From positions 186,001 through 250,000 of the forward strand of contig NZ_CANLSU010000003.1 of assembly GCF_947493875.1 (NCBI RefSeq): a DNA stretch of 64,000 nucleotides, in the 5' to 3' direction. A program made the translations under genes and the position numbers. Under the pieces are notes generated by a model. That model was not told the DNA's origin and did no database searches. It saw only the letters and a list, made by a program, of their open reading frames with translations. This document shows, in pieces, positions 43,242-50,990 of the stretch; the stretch's first letter is position 1, and each line of letters begins with the position of its first letter. This DNA comes from an uncultured Marinococcus sp. Lineage in GTDB: Bacteria; Bacillota; Bacilli; Bacillales; Marinococcaceae.

Positions 43242-43384
43242 AAGCCGGTGTGCATTTCTATCAAGTCAATAACGAAAGCGAGCAAATGCAGGTGATTTTA
43301 ATGTGCAAAGGAAGTAGTTTGGCTTAGACAAATACTCAGTGCTGCTAGACGAGATCCGGACCATGTTACGTGCTAATGGTTACC

Positions 43385-43765
43385 TCAATTAAGTCCAAGC
43401 TGTTCCTTGATAAGTTGCCCAGCAATATTAGCTAATACTGGCAGTGATGCTCCAGCTACTTTAGAAGACCTCTCTTTCGTTTTTTGCCATATTGTAGAAT
43501 CTCGAACATTGTCCAAAAATTCATGGCCTGCAGTGGTTAAGTTGCCGACTCTTATATCTATCAGCATGTTATCGGCATACAAAGGCTTGGCGTGAATATA
43601 GCCAGCTTCAATCATTTTAAGCGCGGCATATCTAACTATGTCTTGATCATAACTATCTAAAGGGGAAATAGATTCTAATTTATCGATGGGTACCATATCA
43701 TTTAGCCCGATGTTGTTCTCGACACTCAGTAATAACTCTCTAACGCAATCGTGATCTAATATCAT
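43385..43765 (-). CDS. DUF2513-family protein
   Basis: A 126-aa protein, largely helical, with the winged-helix-like DUF2513 pattern: LDHDCVRELLLSVENN at the start, AALKMIEAGYIHAKPL in the middle and LTTAGHEFLDNVRDSTIWQK near residue 95, the family's best-kept segment. The ATG at 43765 follows AAGGGAG; the longer frame upstream lacks a site. DUF2513 genes are frequent in prophages and integrative elements and are thought to bind DNA, though the function is not proven. Confidence 0.8.
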   Translation of the reverse strand: MILDHDCVRELLLSVENNIGLNDMVPIDKLESISPLDSYDQDIVRYAALKMIEAGYIHAKPLYADNMLIDIRVGNLTTAGHEFLDNVRDSTIWQKTKERSSKVAGASLPVLANIAGQLIKEQLGLN

Positions 43766-43937
43766 AATTTCACTCTCCCTTACGCAACCATGTTCGGTAC
43801 GGAAGAAGGGAGTTCCTACTAAGAACAATTTTTCGAGAACAAAGAACTACTAATTATCCCTTAGAATGGGATTCTAGCTGCGGATACATCTTCAAAATTA
43901 AAAAGAATTAATTGGATTAGGCTGACCGGGGGCTGAC

Positions 43938-44144
43938 ATGAATAAACGACTGACAGAAATTGAATGGGATAAACATACAGGGAAGTTAGATTTTGATATA
44001 CTGGAAGCGGAAGAGCCAATGGTCTTAGTAGTGGGACAAGGGCGTATGCGTTGCGCTCCGCTGCCGGCTCATGGCAAGACGAGAATTGTCACTCACCAAG
44101 GGAAAGTCAAGCGGGTGGAGTGGGGTGAGGGGGAAGAGTTCTGA
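43938..44144 (+). CDS. DUF3954-family phage protein
   Basis: A 68-aa protein with the DUF3954 pattern FDILEAEEPMVLVVGQGRM followed by LPAHGKTRIVTHQGKVKRVEW. Family members occur in Bacillus phages and prophages in early or accessory regions. The start is preceded by GGGGGCTG, a weak site. A degenerate copy of its 3' end recurs at 45068-45128, part of a cassette duplication. Confidence 0.75.
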   Translation: MNKRLTEIEWDKHTGKLDFDILEAEEPMVLVVGQGRMRCAPLPAHGKTRIVTHQGKVKRVEWGEGEEF

Positions 44145-44167
44145 AGCTTTTTAAAACCGGGAAGAAT

Positions 44168-45019
44168 ATGGCTATATTTCTGTTAGTCATATTGTGCCTT
44201 AGTTTACTAGTTTTCGATGTCTCAAACATGGAGATAAGATCTGAAATGCTATCGGGAACAGTATTAGGAGCTATTGGTTCATTAACGGCAGCTGGGATTG
44301 CTGCTTATACGGTGTGGTTTCAAAAATTTAGGTACGAAAAAGAAAGAGAGCCACTTCTATCTCCGATGATTCAAAGATTTCATTTGGAAGACATCAAACT
44401 AAAAGACGACTGGGAAACACAAAAGAAAGTAGATAAAAAATGGGCTGAGACGTGTGTCACATTAGCCAACTTTGGTTCTACTCCGATTATAGATATTGAA
44501 TATAGCTACCAATTAATAAATTATGAATATGTAAAAAACAACATAGAAACTTTTAATAATATTTATAAAGATGAAGAAGAATCTGCTATTGTAGAAAAGG
44601 AATATAACTATGTAAAAATAGAAGACGCTCCGGATAAAAATTCAGATACTGAACTAAGATACCCGTATCTTTATGTATCAGGACCAGGGATTAGTTCAGT
44701 CAATAATGTTATTCATCATTATGCTTTGAAAGCTGATGCTTTAAGACCTGGGGAAGAAGTAGAATTAAAACTACCCTCATATTTTTTAATTATCAATAAT
44801 TATATTCTAATTTCGACCAGAGATATTCGGGAAACTAAATATATTAATTTTGAACCAGAATTAAAACTATTTGTACATTGTACAGATGTTGAACAAAGAA
44901 AATGGATTTTTGAGTTTAAGATTTTTTTGGACGTTAGAAATAAGATTGAATCTAATAAAAACGTTTCTAATTATCATATAACTTTAGCATTTGATTTCGT
45001 GAAGTCACATAGAGCATAG
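44168..45019 (+). CDS. Membrane-anchored orphan protein, 283 aa
   Basis: Unknown family. Two N-terminal membrane helices (FLLVILCLSLLVFDV and SGTVLGAIGSLTAAGIAAYTV) are followed by a charged stretch and a beta-rich domain containing TLANFGSTPIIDIEYSYQL, the same helix-plus-Ig-like plan as the protein at 42272. Strongly AT-rich with Lys/Asn/Ile codon use unlike the flanking core genes, which indicates horizontal origin. It follows the DUF3954 gene by 23 bp and ends in the first of the 47-bp repeats. Its position is typical of lysogenic conversion or phage-defence cargo. Confidence 0.7.
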   Translation: MAIFLLVILCLSLLVFDVSNMEIRSEMLSGTVLGAIGSLTAAGIAAYTVWFQKFRYEKEREPLLSPMIQRFHLEDIKLKDDWETQKKVDKKWAETCVTLANFGSTPIIDIEYSYQLINYEYVKNNIETFNNIYKDEEESAIVEKEYNYVKIEDAPDKNSDTELRYPYLYVSGPGISSVNNVIHHYALKADALRPGEEVELKLPSYFLIINNYILISTRDIRETKYINFEPELKLFVHCTDVEQRKWIFEFKIFLDVRNKIESNKNVSNYHITLAFDFVKSHRA

Positions 45020-45065
45020 TTCTACCAGCCTACTGGAGGACACTGAACGACAGCACAACGCTGTG
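45019..45065 (+). repeat. 47-bp direct repeat, copy 1
   Basis: Begins GTTCTACCAGCCTACTGGAG and ends with ACAACGCTGTG; identical to 45849-45895 over 47 bp. Here the sequence after the repeat is the degenerate DUF3954 tail, so the terminator that copy 2 belongs to is cut short. Confidence 0.9.
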
Positions 45066-45067
45066 TC

Positions 45068-45128
45068 ATTGTCACGCACCAGGGATAAGTCAAGCGGGCG
45101 GAGTGGGACGAGGGAGGAAGAGTTCTGA
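45068..45128 (+). pseudogene. Degenerate copy of DUF3954 3' end
   Basis: About 61 bp resemble 44083-44144 (the last codons of the DUF3954 gene): ATTGTCACGCACCAGGGATA, AAGTCAAGCGGGCGGAGTGG and GAAGAGTTCTGA are recognisable with substitutions, an internal TAA and one inserted base. It lacks the N-terminal part. It shows that the segment DUF3954 end plus membrane protein was duplicated. Confidence 0.75.
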
Positions 45129-45847
45129 GAAAAGATGCTTTTATAGGAGCTACGGTTTTCGTAGTTACTATAGCGCTATTACTTTATTGGAAAGGAATTA
45201 TAGAAGCTATTGGGCTAGCTAGTGTGGATGGAGGGACCTGGTTACAAACCTCAGGGACGATAATTGGAGCTTTCTTGGGTGCCGCTTTAGCGGGTGTAAT
45301 TTCATTAAAAAGCGTAGAGAGACAAATCAATCACCAAAAAGATGAAAAAGAAAAAGAAAAAATACATCAAGAAACAGAAAAAAGAAGAGAAGAATGCAGA
45401 CACTTAATAAATGTATTACAAAGACTAAGAGTCAATTTAGAAGAAGCAGGAAGAATATTTCTAGAATTAGAAAAAACTTATTATAACAATGATGAAGGTC
45501 TGACATTATTTCAAGCGATTTCTTATTTGATTGATTTAAAAACTTTGCAAAGAGATTTAGAAAACTTGAACATAAACGATTTGCCTAATGAATATTATTA
45601 TTCCGCTTATAAATGCAAGCTGACCTTAGTATACAAAGTGAATAATATGGAACAATACAAAGAAAAAATTATACACTATCTAGAAGTTAATAGATTCTCA
45701 GAAAAGGCGAAGGCAGAGCGCACAGTCCTAGCTCCGGATTTAATTGCTCATTTGCAGAATGGAAGAGGGGTTATAGGCGAATATTTGCCTACCTTCCATA
45801 GCCTTCTAGATTATTATAAAAGTGAGCTAAAAAAAATTGAATCATAG
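45125..45847 (+). CDS. Membrane-anchored coiled-coil protein, 240 aa (apparent CTG start)
   Basis: Unknown family. The first conventional start (GTG 45224) has no ribosome-binding site and would remove a membrane helix. In frame upstream, CTG at 45125 lies 7 nt after GGAGG and gives two helices (FIGATVFVVTIALLLYW and SGTIIGAFLGAALAGVISL), then a charged coiled coil (HQKDEKEKEKIHQETEKRRE) and a helical domain. This two-helix plus coiled-coil plan is common in phage accessory proteins. The gene lies in the second copy of the duplicated cassette but is unrelated in sequence to the 283-aa protein, so the cargo differs while the frame is shared. Confidence 0.6.
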   Translation: MRKDAFIGATVFVVTIALLLYWKGIIEAIGLASVDGGTWLQTSGTIIGAFLGAALAGVISLKSVERQINHQKDEKEKEKIHQETEKRREECRHLINVLQRLRVNLEEAGRIFLELEKTYYNNDEGLTLFQAISYLIDLKTLQRDLENLNINDLPNEYYYSAYKCKLTLVYKVNNMEQYKEKIIHYLEVNRFSEKAKAERTVLAPDLIAHLQNGRGVIGEYLPTFHSLLDYYKSELKKIES

Positions 45848-45848
45848 C

Positions 45849-45895
45849 GTTCTACCAGCCTACTGGAGGACACTGAACGACAGCACAACGCTGTG
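45849..45895 (+). repeat. 47-bp direct repeat, copy 2
   Basis: Identical to 45019-45065. Here it forms the left part of a complete terminator, so this is probably the ancestral context. Confidence 0.9.
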
Positions 45896-45915
45896 GTTTG
45901 GTGTCCTCTTTTTTT
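45866..45915 (+). terminator. Long terminator containing repeat copy 2
   Basis: GAGGACAC (45866-45873) pairs with GTGTCCTC (45901-45908), with an inner ACAGC/GCTGT hairpin, followed by seven T. Confidence 0.85.
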
Positions 45916-46150
45916 GTTAGGAGGCATGTATGTAAAAGAAATTGCAAGAGTGGAAGAGCCAGCTGCCCGAGCGTGAAGTTAAAGATTTGATGGCTTGCTG
46001 ATGCCTTGGCACGTAACGAAGTCGCGTTTCAGTGGGGAAAGCACTCCAAGGAGCGAACAGCCCCCCTTAACCAAAGAGAACAAAGTGCAATAGGAGGAGA
46101 ATAAGTTCATAAACATTACGAGAGCGGAGGGACTAAAAAACAGAGAAGGC
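45916..46150. other. Gap with decayed phage-type coding fragments
   Basis: AGGAGG at 45921 is followed by an ATG whose frames stop at once or after 16 codons. One frame reads KKLQEWKSQLPEREVKDLMA and another FSGESTPRSEQ, which look like fragments of a small phage protein. No intact gene is present. Confidence 0.4.
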
Positions 46151-47075
46151 TTAAGAAGCTTTCTCTGTACGATACACCTTGGGTTGTACTGGTTGGATGC
46201 CCAGGAATAAAAACCGTGTGAGGAATAATTGATTAAATATGTGATAAGCCATAAATGGGAAGAGGATGCCGAAAACGGTGTACGCTAAAGCACTCTCAAT
46301 GCCGATCGACTGCAGAACGAATTGCACCGGAAAATGGAGATACATGATGCAAACGGAAGTGGAGCCAACGGCATAAATTATGGTGCTGAATCGCCAGTGG
46401 CTGACAACGTAACTGACGTATAAAATGCACAGGGCAAAGGAAACAGGCAAAATAAAATCCAACCAGAACGATGTGTAGCTCAAGTATTTCATGCCCATGT
46501 AATATCGAAAGGCAGAAAAATGTTCGACGATCCCGAATGTAAGCGCGACACCAAAGGCTAAGGAGGCCCAGACGTAATGGTTCATCTGTTGATAAAAAAG
46601 CGACCGTAGTATCCCAAGGCGAAAAATGGGAGTGTATACAGGAGAACATCGGCGTTCCACGGAATCACAATTTCGGAAACATTATTGTCGTACCAGGATT
46701 CAACATGGGCAATTGAATAAGCTACAATCAATATGATTATTCGCGCAAGGTGGTTCTTGACGAAATAGAACAGCACGTGGATGCTATGTAAGTAAGAAAG
46801 AGTACCGTAATAAACCAAAAAATACCGAAATATCCTTGCAGCTGCTGGCCGCCAAAAAGGAAGAGTTTGACGTTATACCAAATGGAGCCCAGATAATCTC
46901 CAGAAGAAGGCCGATCAAAAACAAGGTTGATGGTCAGGATCAAAATAAAAAACGAGACGTAAGGAATCATGAGTTGTCTGGTGAGTTTGCCCAGATTAGC
47001 AAGTAACTTTTGTTGATCGAGAGGGATTTTGATTAAAAATCCACTCAATGCAATGCGATTGGTATTTTTAGTCAT
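46151..47075 (-). pseudogene. Acyltransferase-3 family membrane protein, broken
   Basis: Three consecutive minus-strand frames form one acyltransferase-3 (OafA/fucose O-acetylase-like) protein: 47075-46785 (IALSGFLIKIPL ... GYFGIFWFITVLFLTYI), 46800-46582 (SIHVLFYFVKNHLARIIILI ... LPFFALGYYGR) and 46640-46151 (FYQQMNHYVWASLAFGVAL ... to the end). At least two frameshifts separate them. The N-terminal part with the catalytic His is missing, since the sequence begins at the SGFL motif. It would have acetylated a surface sugar. The break suggests loss of selection after transfer. Confidence 0.75.
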
Positions 47076-47375
47076 ATGTATTCACCCAACGTAATCATAA
47101 GCGTTTCGGAAGGAAAAATAAAGGAGTTATTGGATGAAGTTTGAAGAAGTATTTTTGGAACTATGAGAAGTGAGAACTAACCAAAATATAGGTCGTCGGA
47201 TTGTCTTCATGTAAACCCCGGACGGAAAACAAGACGCTTGTAAAAATCATTTCTGAAACAGTATTCTAATACCTGTCTTTTATATGACTTTCATCCTGAA
47301 AACGCATTTAGACGTTTGCTTCCCCGGTATAAAGAGGTAGAGAAGAATACATAAAAAAATAAAGGATGATAAAAA
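47076..47375. other. Gap with a ten-codon relic
   Basis: At 47134 ATG follows AAAGGAG and encodes MKFEEVFLEL before a stop. The first residues resemble the start of small phage proteins of the DUF2829 type, but nothing further can be recognised. The rest holds no gene. Confidence 0.3.
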
Positions 47376-47513
47376 ATGAATAAAGCACATTTGATTACAG
47401 AGAAACTGGCGCTGGAGGAAGAGTACGATAAAGGTGAGGTTCCGCACGATGAATATACCGAGCGTGTGGAGGAGCTGCAGCAGCAGCTCGAGCAGCCAAA
47501 CTTTGTAAAATAA
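47376..47513 (+). CDS. Small acidic helical protein, 45 aa (module copy 1)
   Basis: MNKAHLITEKLALEEEYDKG... is a charged, probably helical-hairpin protein (EYTERVEELQQQLEQPNFVK at the end). AAAGGATG lies upstream. The protein is 90% or more identical to the one at 51737. The family is unknown; the form resembles the short SHOCT-like or DUF-type helical oligomerisation peptides, without a firm match. Confidence 0.7.
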   Translation: MNKAHLITEKLALEEEYDKGEVPHDEYTERVEELQQQLEQPNFVK

Positions 47514-47568
47514 ATGTAATGATGAAAAGCTAGAATAGTATGGTAATGTGTAAGCAGAAGGTGATAAA

Positions 47569-47808
47569 ATGAGTAACTTTGCTTACATCAAACGCGGAAA
47601 AACCAATGAAATTCTTATCGGAGCGTACAAGGAAATCGTCAATGCGTATTACGGAGAAGAAATTTATTCGTTTGAAACCGAAGAGGAATTATTTCACAGC
47701 ATTCAAACGTACCGGCAAAAGGAATATATTATCACCCGCCTGAGCGAATTACCCATCATTGATATGCTGTGGAAAAAGACAGGAAGTGCCCGCTACGAAA
47801 CCGAGTAG
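47569..47808 (+). CDS. Hypothetical protein, 79 aa (module copy 1)
   Basis: MSNFAYIKRGKTNEILIGAY then KEIVNAYYGEEIYSFETEEE: an alpha/beta protein with no membrane segment. AGAAGGTGA lies upstream. It is nearly the same as the protein at 51930 apart from the last 15 residues, which differ because they are encoded within each terminator stem. Unknown function. Conservation of the pair as a module implies the two proteins work together. Confidence 0.7.
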   Translation: MSNFAYIKRGKTNEILIGAYKEIVNAYYGEEIYSFETEEELFHSIQTYRQKEYIITRLSELPIIDMLWKKTGSARYETE

Positions 47809-47820
47809 CGGGTTTTTTTT
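47789..47820 (+). terminator. Terminator overlapping stop codon of 79-aa gene (copy 1)
   Basis: CCCGCTAC (47789-47796) pairs with GTAGCGGG (47805-47812), followed by eight T. Confidence 0.92.
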
Positions 47821-47977
47821 GTTCAATTGCGGGCCGTATTGAACCAGGCATGGAAAAAATTCCCCTTACATAATAGTTTTTTATCCCCCGAAACAAATAG
47901 TCCAGACAATATACAACGTGGGGAAGACGAAAAATAAATTCGTTGTTTTCTTTGAAAATTATAAAGAGGTGAAAAGT

Positions 47978-48823
47978 GTGAGCAAGCATCAGGAACTGCG
48001 GGCCATCATGAAGAAAATGAGCGGACAGGATCATATAATCACGGTGCCGCGTATCTTTATCGAATTTTTGGACGGCGATCTGAACACGGCGCTCGTTTTA
48101 AATCAGCTCGTGTTTTACGCCGACAAAACAAAGCGCACCGACGGCTTCTTTTATAAAAGCTACGGGGAATGGGAGGCAGAGACGGGATTAACCCGGCGCA
48201 AAATCAAAGGGTCGATCGATAAGCTGATCCACAAGGAGCTGGTCGCCACCAAGCTGAAAAAGGCGAACGGGGCGCCGACGCTGCACTATGCGCTGGATTA
48301 CGACAAAATGCTTGCTTCCATTATGACGAAGTGTACAAATCCATCTGAACCACCTGTCACTAACCCGGATTTGGACAAAGTGTCGGATTCCATAACAGAT
48401 GATTTGCAGTTGAATTCAACAGATGAGTTAAACAGTAGTCCCCGCGCCATCGCAAGCGTTGTTGCGTTTTACGAAGAGAATTTTGGAGGGGCGGTGACAG
48501 CCTATCACCGGGAGCGGCTGGGTGATTGGTGCGAGGGTCTTTCCCCGGAGATTGTGCTTCGTGCATTAGAGATTACCATTCTTCAGGGCGGCCGCAGCCT
48601 GAAATACGCTGAGCAGATCCTGAATGACTGGCAGCGGTTCGGCTGTCGCACGCTTGATGATGTAGAGAAATACGAAGAAACGAAAAAACAGCAGAAGGAG
48701 GCACGCCGACATGGAAGAAGCAGCCAAGGGAATGCAGGAGGTACTCGCCAGTCTCGAAAAGAAATCAGCAGAAATGAAAAGCAGTCTACTCTCGGTAACG
48801 GATGGTACCGACCGGAAGCCTGA
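47978..48823 (+). CDS. DnaD-domain replication protein (GTG start)
   Basis: A 281-aa phage/plasmid-type primosome protein. The N-terminal part is a winged helix (FIEFLDGDLNTALVLNQLVFYADKT in family position; TGLTRRKIKGSIDKLIHKEL), and the C-terminal DnaB_2/DnaD domain spans about 165-245 (FYEENFGGAVTAYHRERLGD, then ILNDWQRFGCRTLDDVEKYE). GTG at 47978 follows GAGGTG; the ATG at 47918 is not preceded by a site. Such proteins bind origin DNA and recruit the helicase loader encoded next. The 3' end overlaps that gene by 113 bp. Confidence 0.88.
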   Translation: MSKHQELRAIMKKMSGQDHIITVPRIFIEFLDGDLNTALVLNQLVFYADKTKRTDGFFYKSYGEWEAETGLTRRKIKGSIDKLIHKELVATKLKKANGAPTLHYALDYDKMLASIMTKCTNPSEPPVTNPDLDKVSDSITDDLQLNSTDELNSSPRAIASVVAFYEENFGGAVTAYHRERLGDWCEGLSPEIVLRALEITILQGGRSLKYAEQILNDWQRFGCRTLDDVEKYEETKKQQKEARRHGRSSQGNAGGTRQSRKEISRNEKQSTLGNGWYRPEA

Positions 48824-49583
48824 GTACCAGTGTTCGGTATGCAAAGACCAGACCGGCTGGCTGGAAAGGGTGGAGGGAGTGGAAAAATGGGTGATCTGCC
48901 CGTGTATTCGCGAACGCCGGACGCAGCGGCTGCTGCAATTCAGTGAAATTACCGAAAGCTTCCGGAACGTTACCTTCGGGCAGTTTCAGACCGACCACGT
49001 GGATCCGCAGGTGGCCAGTATGAAAGAAGCCGCGCTCGCCTACTACAGCCATTACCAGGATCTGCGGAAGCATCGGGAGAACAGCATGCTGATCATGGGT
49101 GTTCCGGGCTGCGGCAAAACGCATATTCTGACGGCGCTCAGCAACAACCTGATGCAGCGCAAAAAGATCGAGGAAGAGGGCGGACAGCAGCAGGGCGTAT
49201 CCGTCCAGTATTTTCCTTACGTTGAAGGGTTCAACGACCTGCGGGACGACTTTAATCTGCTGGAGCGGAAAATGGAGCGCATGAAAAAGGCGGATGTGCT
49301 GTTTATCGATGATTTGTTCAAGCCGGTGAAGCAGTGGACAAAGGATGGGTATGAGCGGGTGCCGCGGGCGACCGCCTGGCAGATCGAGCAGATGTACGCC
49401 GTGATTAATCACCGGTATCTGAATCACCTGCCGATTCTCGTCTCCACTGAGCTGATCATGGAAGAGCTCGTTGATGTGGATGATGCGCTCGCCTCCCGAA
49501 TCGTGCAGATGTGCAAATCCTTCCTGGTGACGATCACCGGGTCGAAGAATGAATTAAACTACCGGCTCAAAGGAGTGTATTAA
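48711..49583 (+). CDS. DnaC/DnaI-like helicase-loader ATPase
   Basis: A 290-aa AAA+ ATPase that loads the replicative helicase. A zinc-binding N-terminal segment (YQCSVCKDQTGWLE ... ICPCIRERR, four Cys) precedes the ATPase core with Walker A MGVPGCGKTHILTAL, Walker B VLFIDDLFKP and the initiator-type Arg finger region (DDALASRIVQM). AAGGAGG lies 9 nt before the ATG inside the dnaD-like gene. The dnaD-dnaC pair is the standard replication module of Bacillota temperate phages and some integrative elements. Confidence 0.93.
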   Translation: MEEAAKGMQEVLASLEKKSAEMKSSLLSVTDGTDRKPEYQCSVCKDQTGWLERVEGVEKWVICPCIRERRTQRLLQFSEITESFRNVTFGQFQTDHVDPQVASMKEAALAYYSHYQDLRKHRENSMLIMGVPGCGKTHILTALSNNLMQRKKIEEEGGQQQGVSVQYFPYVEGFNDLRDDFNLLERKMERMKKADVLFIDDLFKPVKQWTKDGYERVPRATAWQIEQMYAVINHRYLNHLPILVSTELIMEELVDVDDALASRIVQMCKSFLVTITGSKNELNYRLKGVY

Positions 49584-49733
49584 ATGGTGCCAGCGTGCGC
49601 GATAGTAATGCAGGGGAGAAAGCTGAATGAAGTGGAAGAGCAGCTGCGAAGGGAGCGGGTGCAGCGGAATATGGAGCGCTTTAAAGAAGCAGAACGGAAT
49701 TTTGAAAAACAGAAACTGGTGGTGGAAGGGTGA
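49584..49733 (+). CDS. 49-aa charged helical protein
   Basis: ATG at 49584 directly follows the dnaC-like stop, with AAAGGAG 8 nt upstream. After MVPACAIVMQGRK the sequence is a single charged helix (EEQLRRERVQRNMERFKEAE). Small coiled-coil proteins in this position are common in phage replication operons. No function is assigned. Confidence 0.6.
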   Translation: MVPACAIVMQGRKLNEVEEQLRRERVQRNMERFKEAERNFEKQKLVVEG

Positions 49734-49812
49734 AATTATAGTTAATAAAATAAAAATCGGGTTAAACCCTCCAAATATTAGGGGATAGATGAATACATAG
49801 CGGGGTGGTGTA

Positions 49813-50193
49813 ATGAAAAGAAGGATCAGGCTCATAGCGCTTTACGGCGGTACATTTCTGGTTATTAGTACGATTATGAGCTACATATTAAATGGGGGAC
49901 TGGATACAACGCTTGTGGCCGGCCAGACCATCGGAGGCATAATTATTGGATTGTTTATAGCCCCGCACTTTCGGCAGGAATCCGAGGAGAAGGCGCAGAG
50001 GCTGATACGCGTTAACAGGATTATCACGAACACGATGTATATCTTTCTGGTACTATTTTTAATTATGTTCAGCTTGAATTTTATCTCCGATTCTATTGAT
50101 TGGAAAGCTGTTTTGTACTTTTCGATTCCTTTGGTTATAACTGTTTTAGTTAAACTTACTTATCGATGGCGGATGAAGAAAGTGATAAGGTAG
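49813..50193 (+). CDS. Membrane protein, 126 aa
   Basis: Unknown family. ATG at 49813 after GGGGTGGTG. Four probable membrane helices: LIALYGGTFLVISTIMSYI, LVAGQTIGGIIIGLFIA, TMYIFLVLFLIMFSLNFI and VLYFSIPLVITVLVKL. Basic residues on short loops. It is a single-gene unit with a strong terminator. Confidence 0.7.
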   Translation: MKRRIRLIALYGGTFLVISTIMSYILNGGLDTTLVAGQTIGGIIIGLFIAPHFRQESEEKAQRLIRVNRIITNTMYIFLVLFLIMFSLNFISDSIDWKAVLYFSIPLVITVLVKLTYRWRMKKVIR

Positions 50194-50224
50194 GGGGAAT
50201 TGCCGTAAATATGCTTGTAAATAC

Positions 50225-50262
50225 AGAACCCCTGCAGCCGTAATGACTGCAGGGGTTCTTGT
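50225..50262 (+). terminator. Strong terminator
   Basis: AGAACCCCTGCAG (50225-50237) pairs perfectly with CTGCAGGGGTTCT (50247-50259). It can serve both strands and also lies downstream of the minus-strand DUF4352 gene. Confidence 0.88.
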
Positions 50263-50300
50263 GTTCGAAAATGGTTTTTCAGATGAAAAAATATTTGAGT

Positions 50301-50870
50301 TTATTCGCTCAAATTAACTTTGGCAGAATTGTTTCCGAACATACCCTCATTTAATTGAGCTTGTAAATCGTCCGCTTCAGCAACATCAGGATTCACATCG
50401 AAAACGACTTCACCAGAAATCGTGGAATCTGGATTGACCTGCTCCAAGAATAATTCAGAATTCCCGCCGTCAGCTTCGTACGTATTTCCGTCACTAAGCA
50501 ATGAAATATAAGAAGAATCCATCGTTACAGCTTCGCTTCCATTGTTGGTCACTTCAACATCCAAGACGATGAAAGTGCCGTCTGCTTCAGCTTCCATGCC
50601 TTCCATACCGGCTGTATCGGACGTTTCCATTCCGTTTACGACATAAGTCACATCCCCAACTTGAACTTCCTCACCAGTACTATACGTTTCTTCCTCAGAA
50701 CCTCCGTCTTCCGACGTGTTACTTTCTTCTGAAGAACCTTCATTGTTGCTACTGTCACTAGACGATTCATCTCCGCCCCCACCGGTAGCCACCACAATGA
50801 TCACGATAATAATGATCACCAGGACCAGGGCTCCGACGCCTGTCAGACAGCCTTTAAACATTTTTCCCAT
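50301..50870 (-). CDS. DUF4352-type membrane-anchored protein
   Basis: A 189-aa exported protein. An N-terminal helix (GALVLVIIIIVIIVVATGG) anchors it, a Ser/Glu/Asp/Gly-rich linker of about 40 residues follows, and residues 75-189 form an Ig-like DUF4352 domain (GTFIVLDVEVTNNGSEAVTM, SGEVVFDV). Such domains occur in Bacillota telokin-like surface proteins. ATG at 50870 follows AGGGAG; the longer frame has no site. The strongly acidic linker fits a saline habitat. Confidence 0.82.
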   Translation of the reverse strand: MGKMFKGCLTGVGALVLVIIIIVIIVVATGGGGDESSSDSSNNEGSSEESNTSEDGGSEEETYSTGEEVQVGDVTYVVNGMETSDTAGMEGMEAEADGTFIVLDVEVTNNGSEAVTMDSSYISLLSDGNTYEADGGNSELFLEQVNPDSTISGEVVFDVNPDVAEADDLQAQLNEGMFGNNSAKVNLSE

Positions 50871-50990
50871 GAAAATTAACTCCCTACTTATGTAATGAAA
50901 CGAGGTTAATTTTACCAGGTGTACGCGTAATTGGCAATTTATTTTACATACTTTTTTCATATAATGTAATACTTTTTACTCAATATCCGC

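Larger units (their letters stand above)
47331..47823 (+). repeat. Duplicated two-gene module, copy 1
   Basis: About 490 bp beginning AAAGAGGTAGAGAAGA and ending in the terminator are nearly the same as 51693-52176, including the intergenic bases. The module consists of a 45-aa gene, a spacer of 55 bp, a 79-aa gene and a terminator overlapping the stop codon. Confidence 0.85.
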
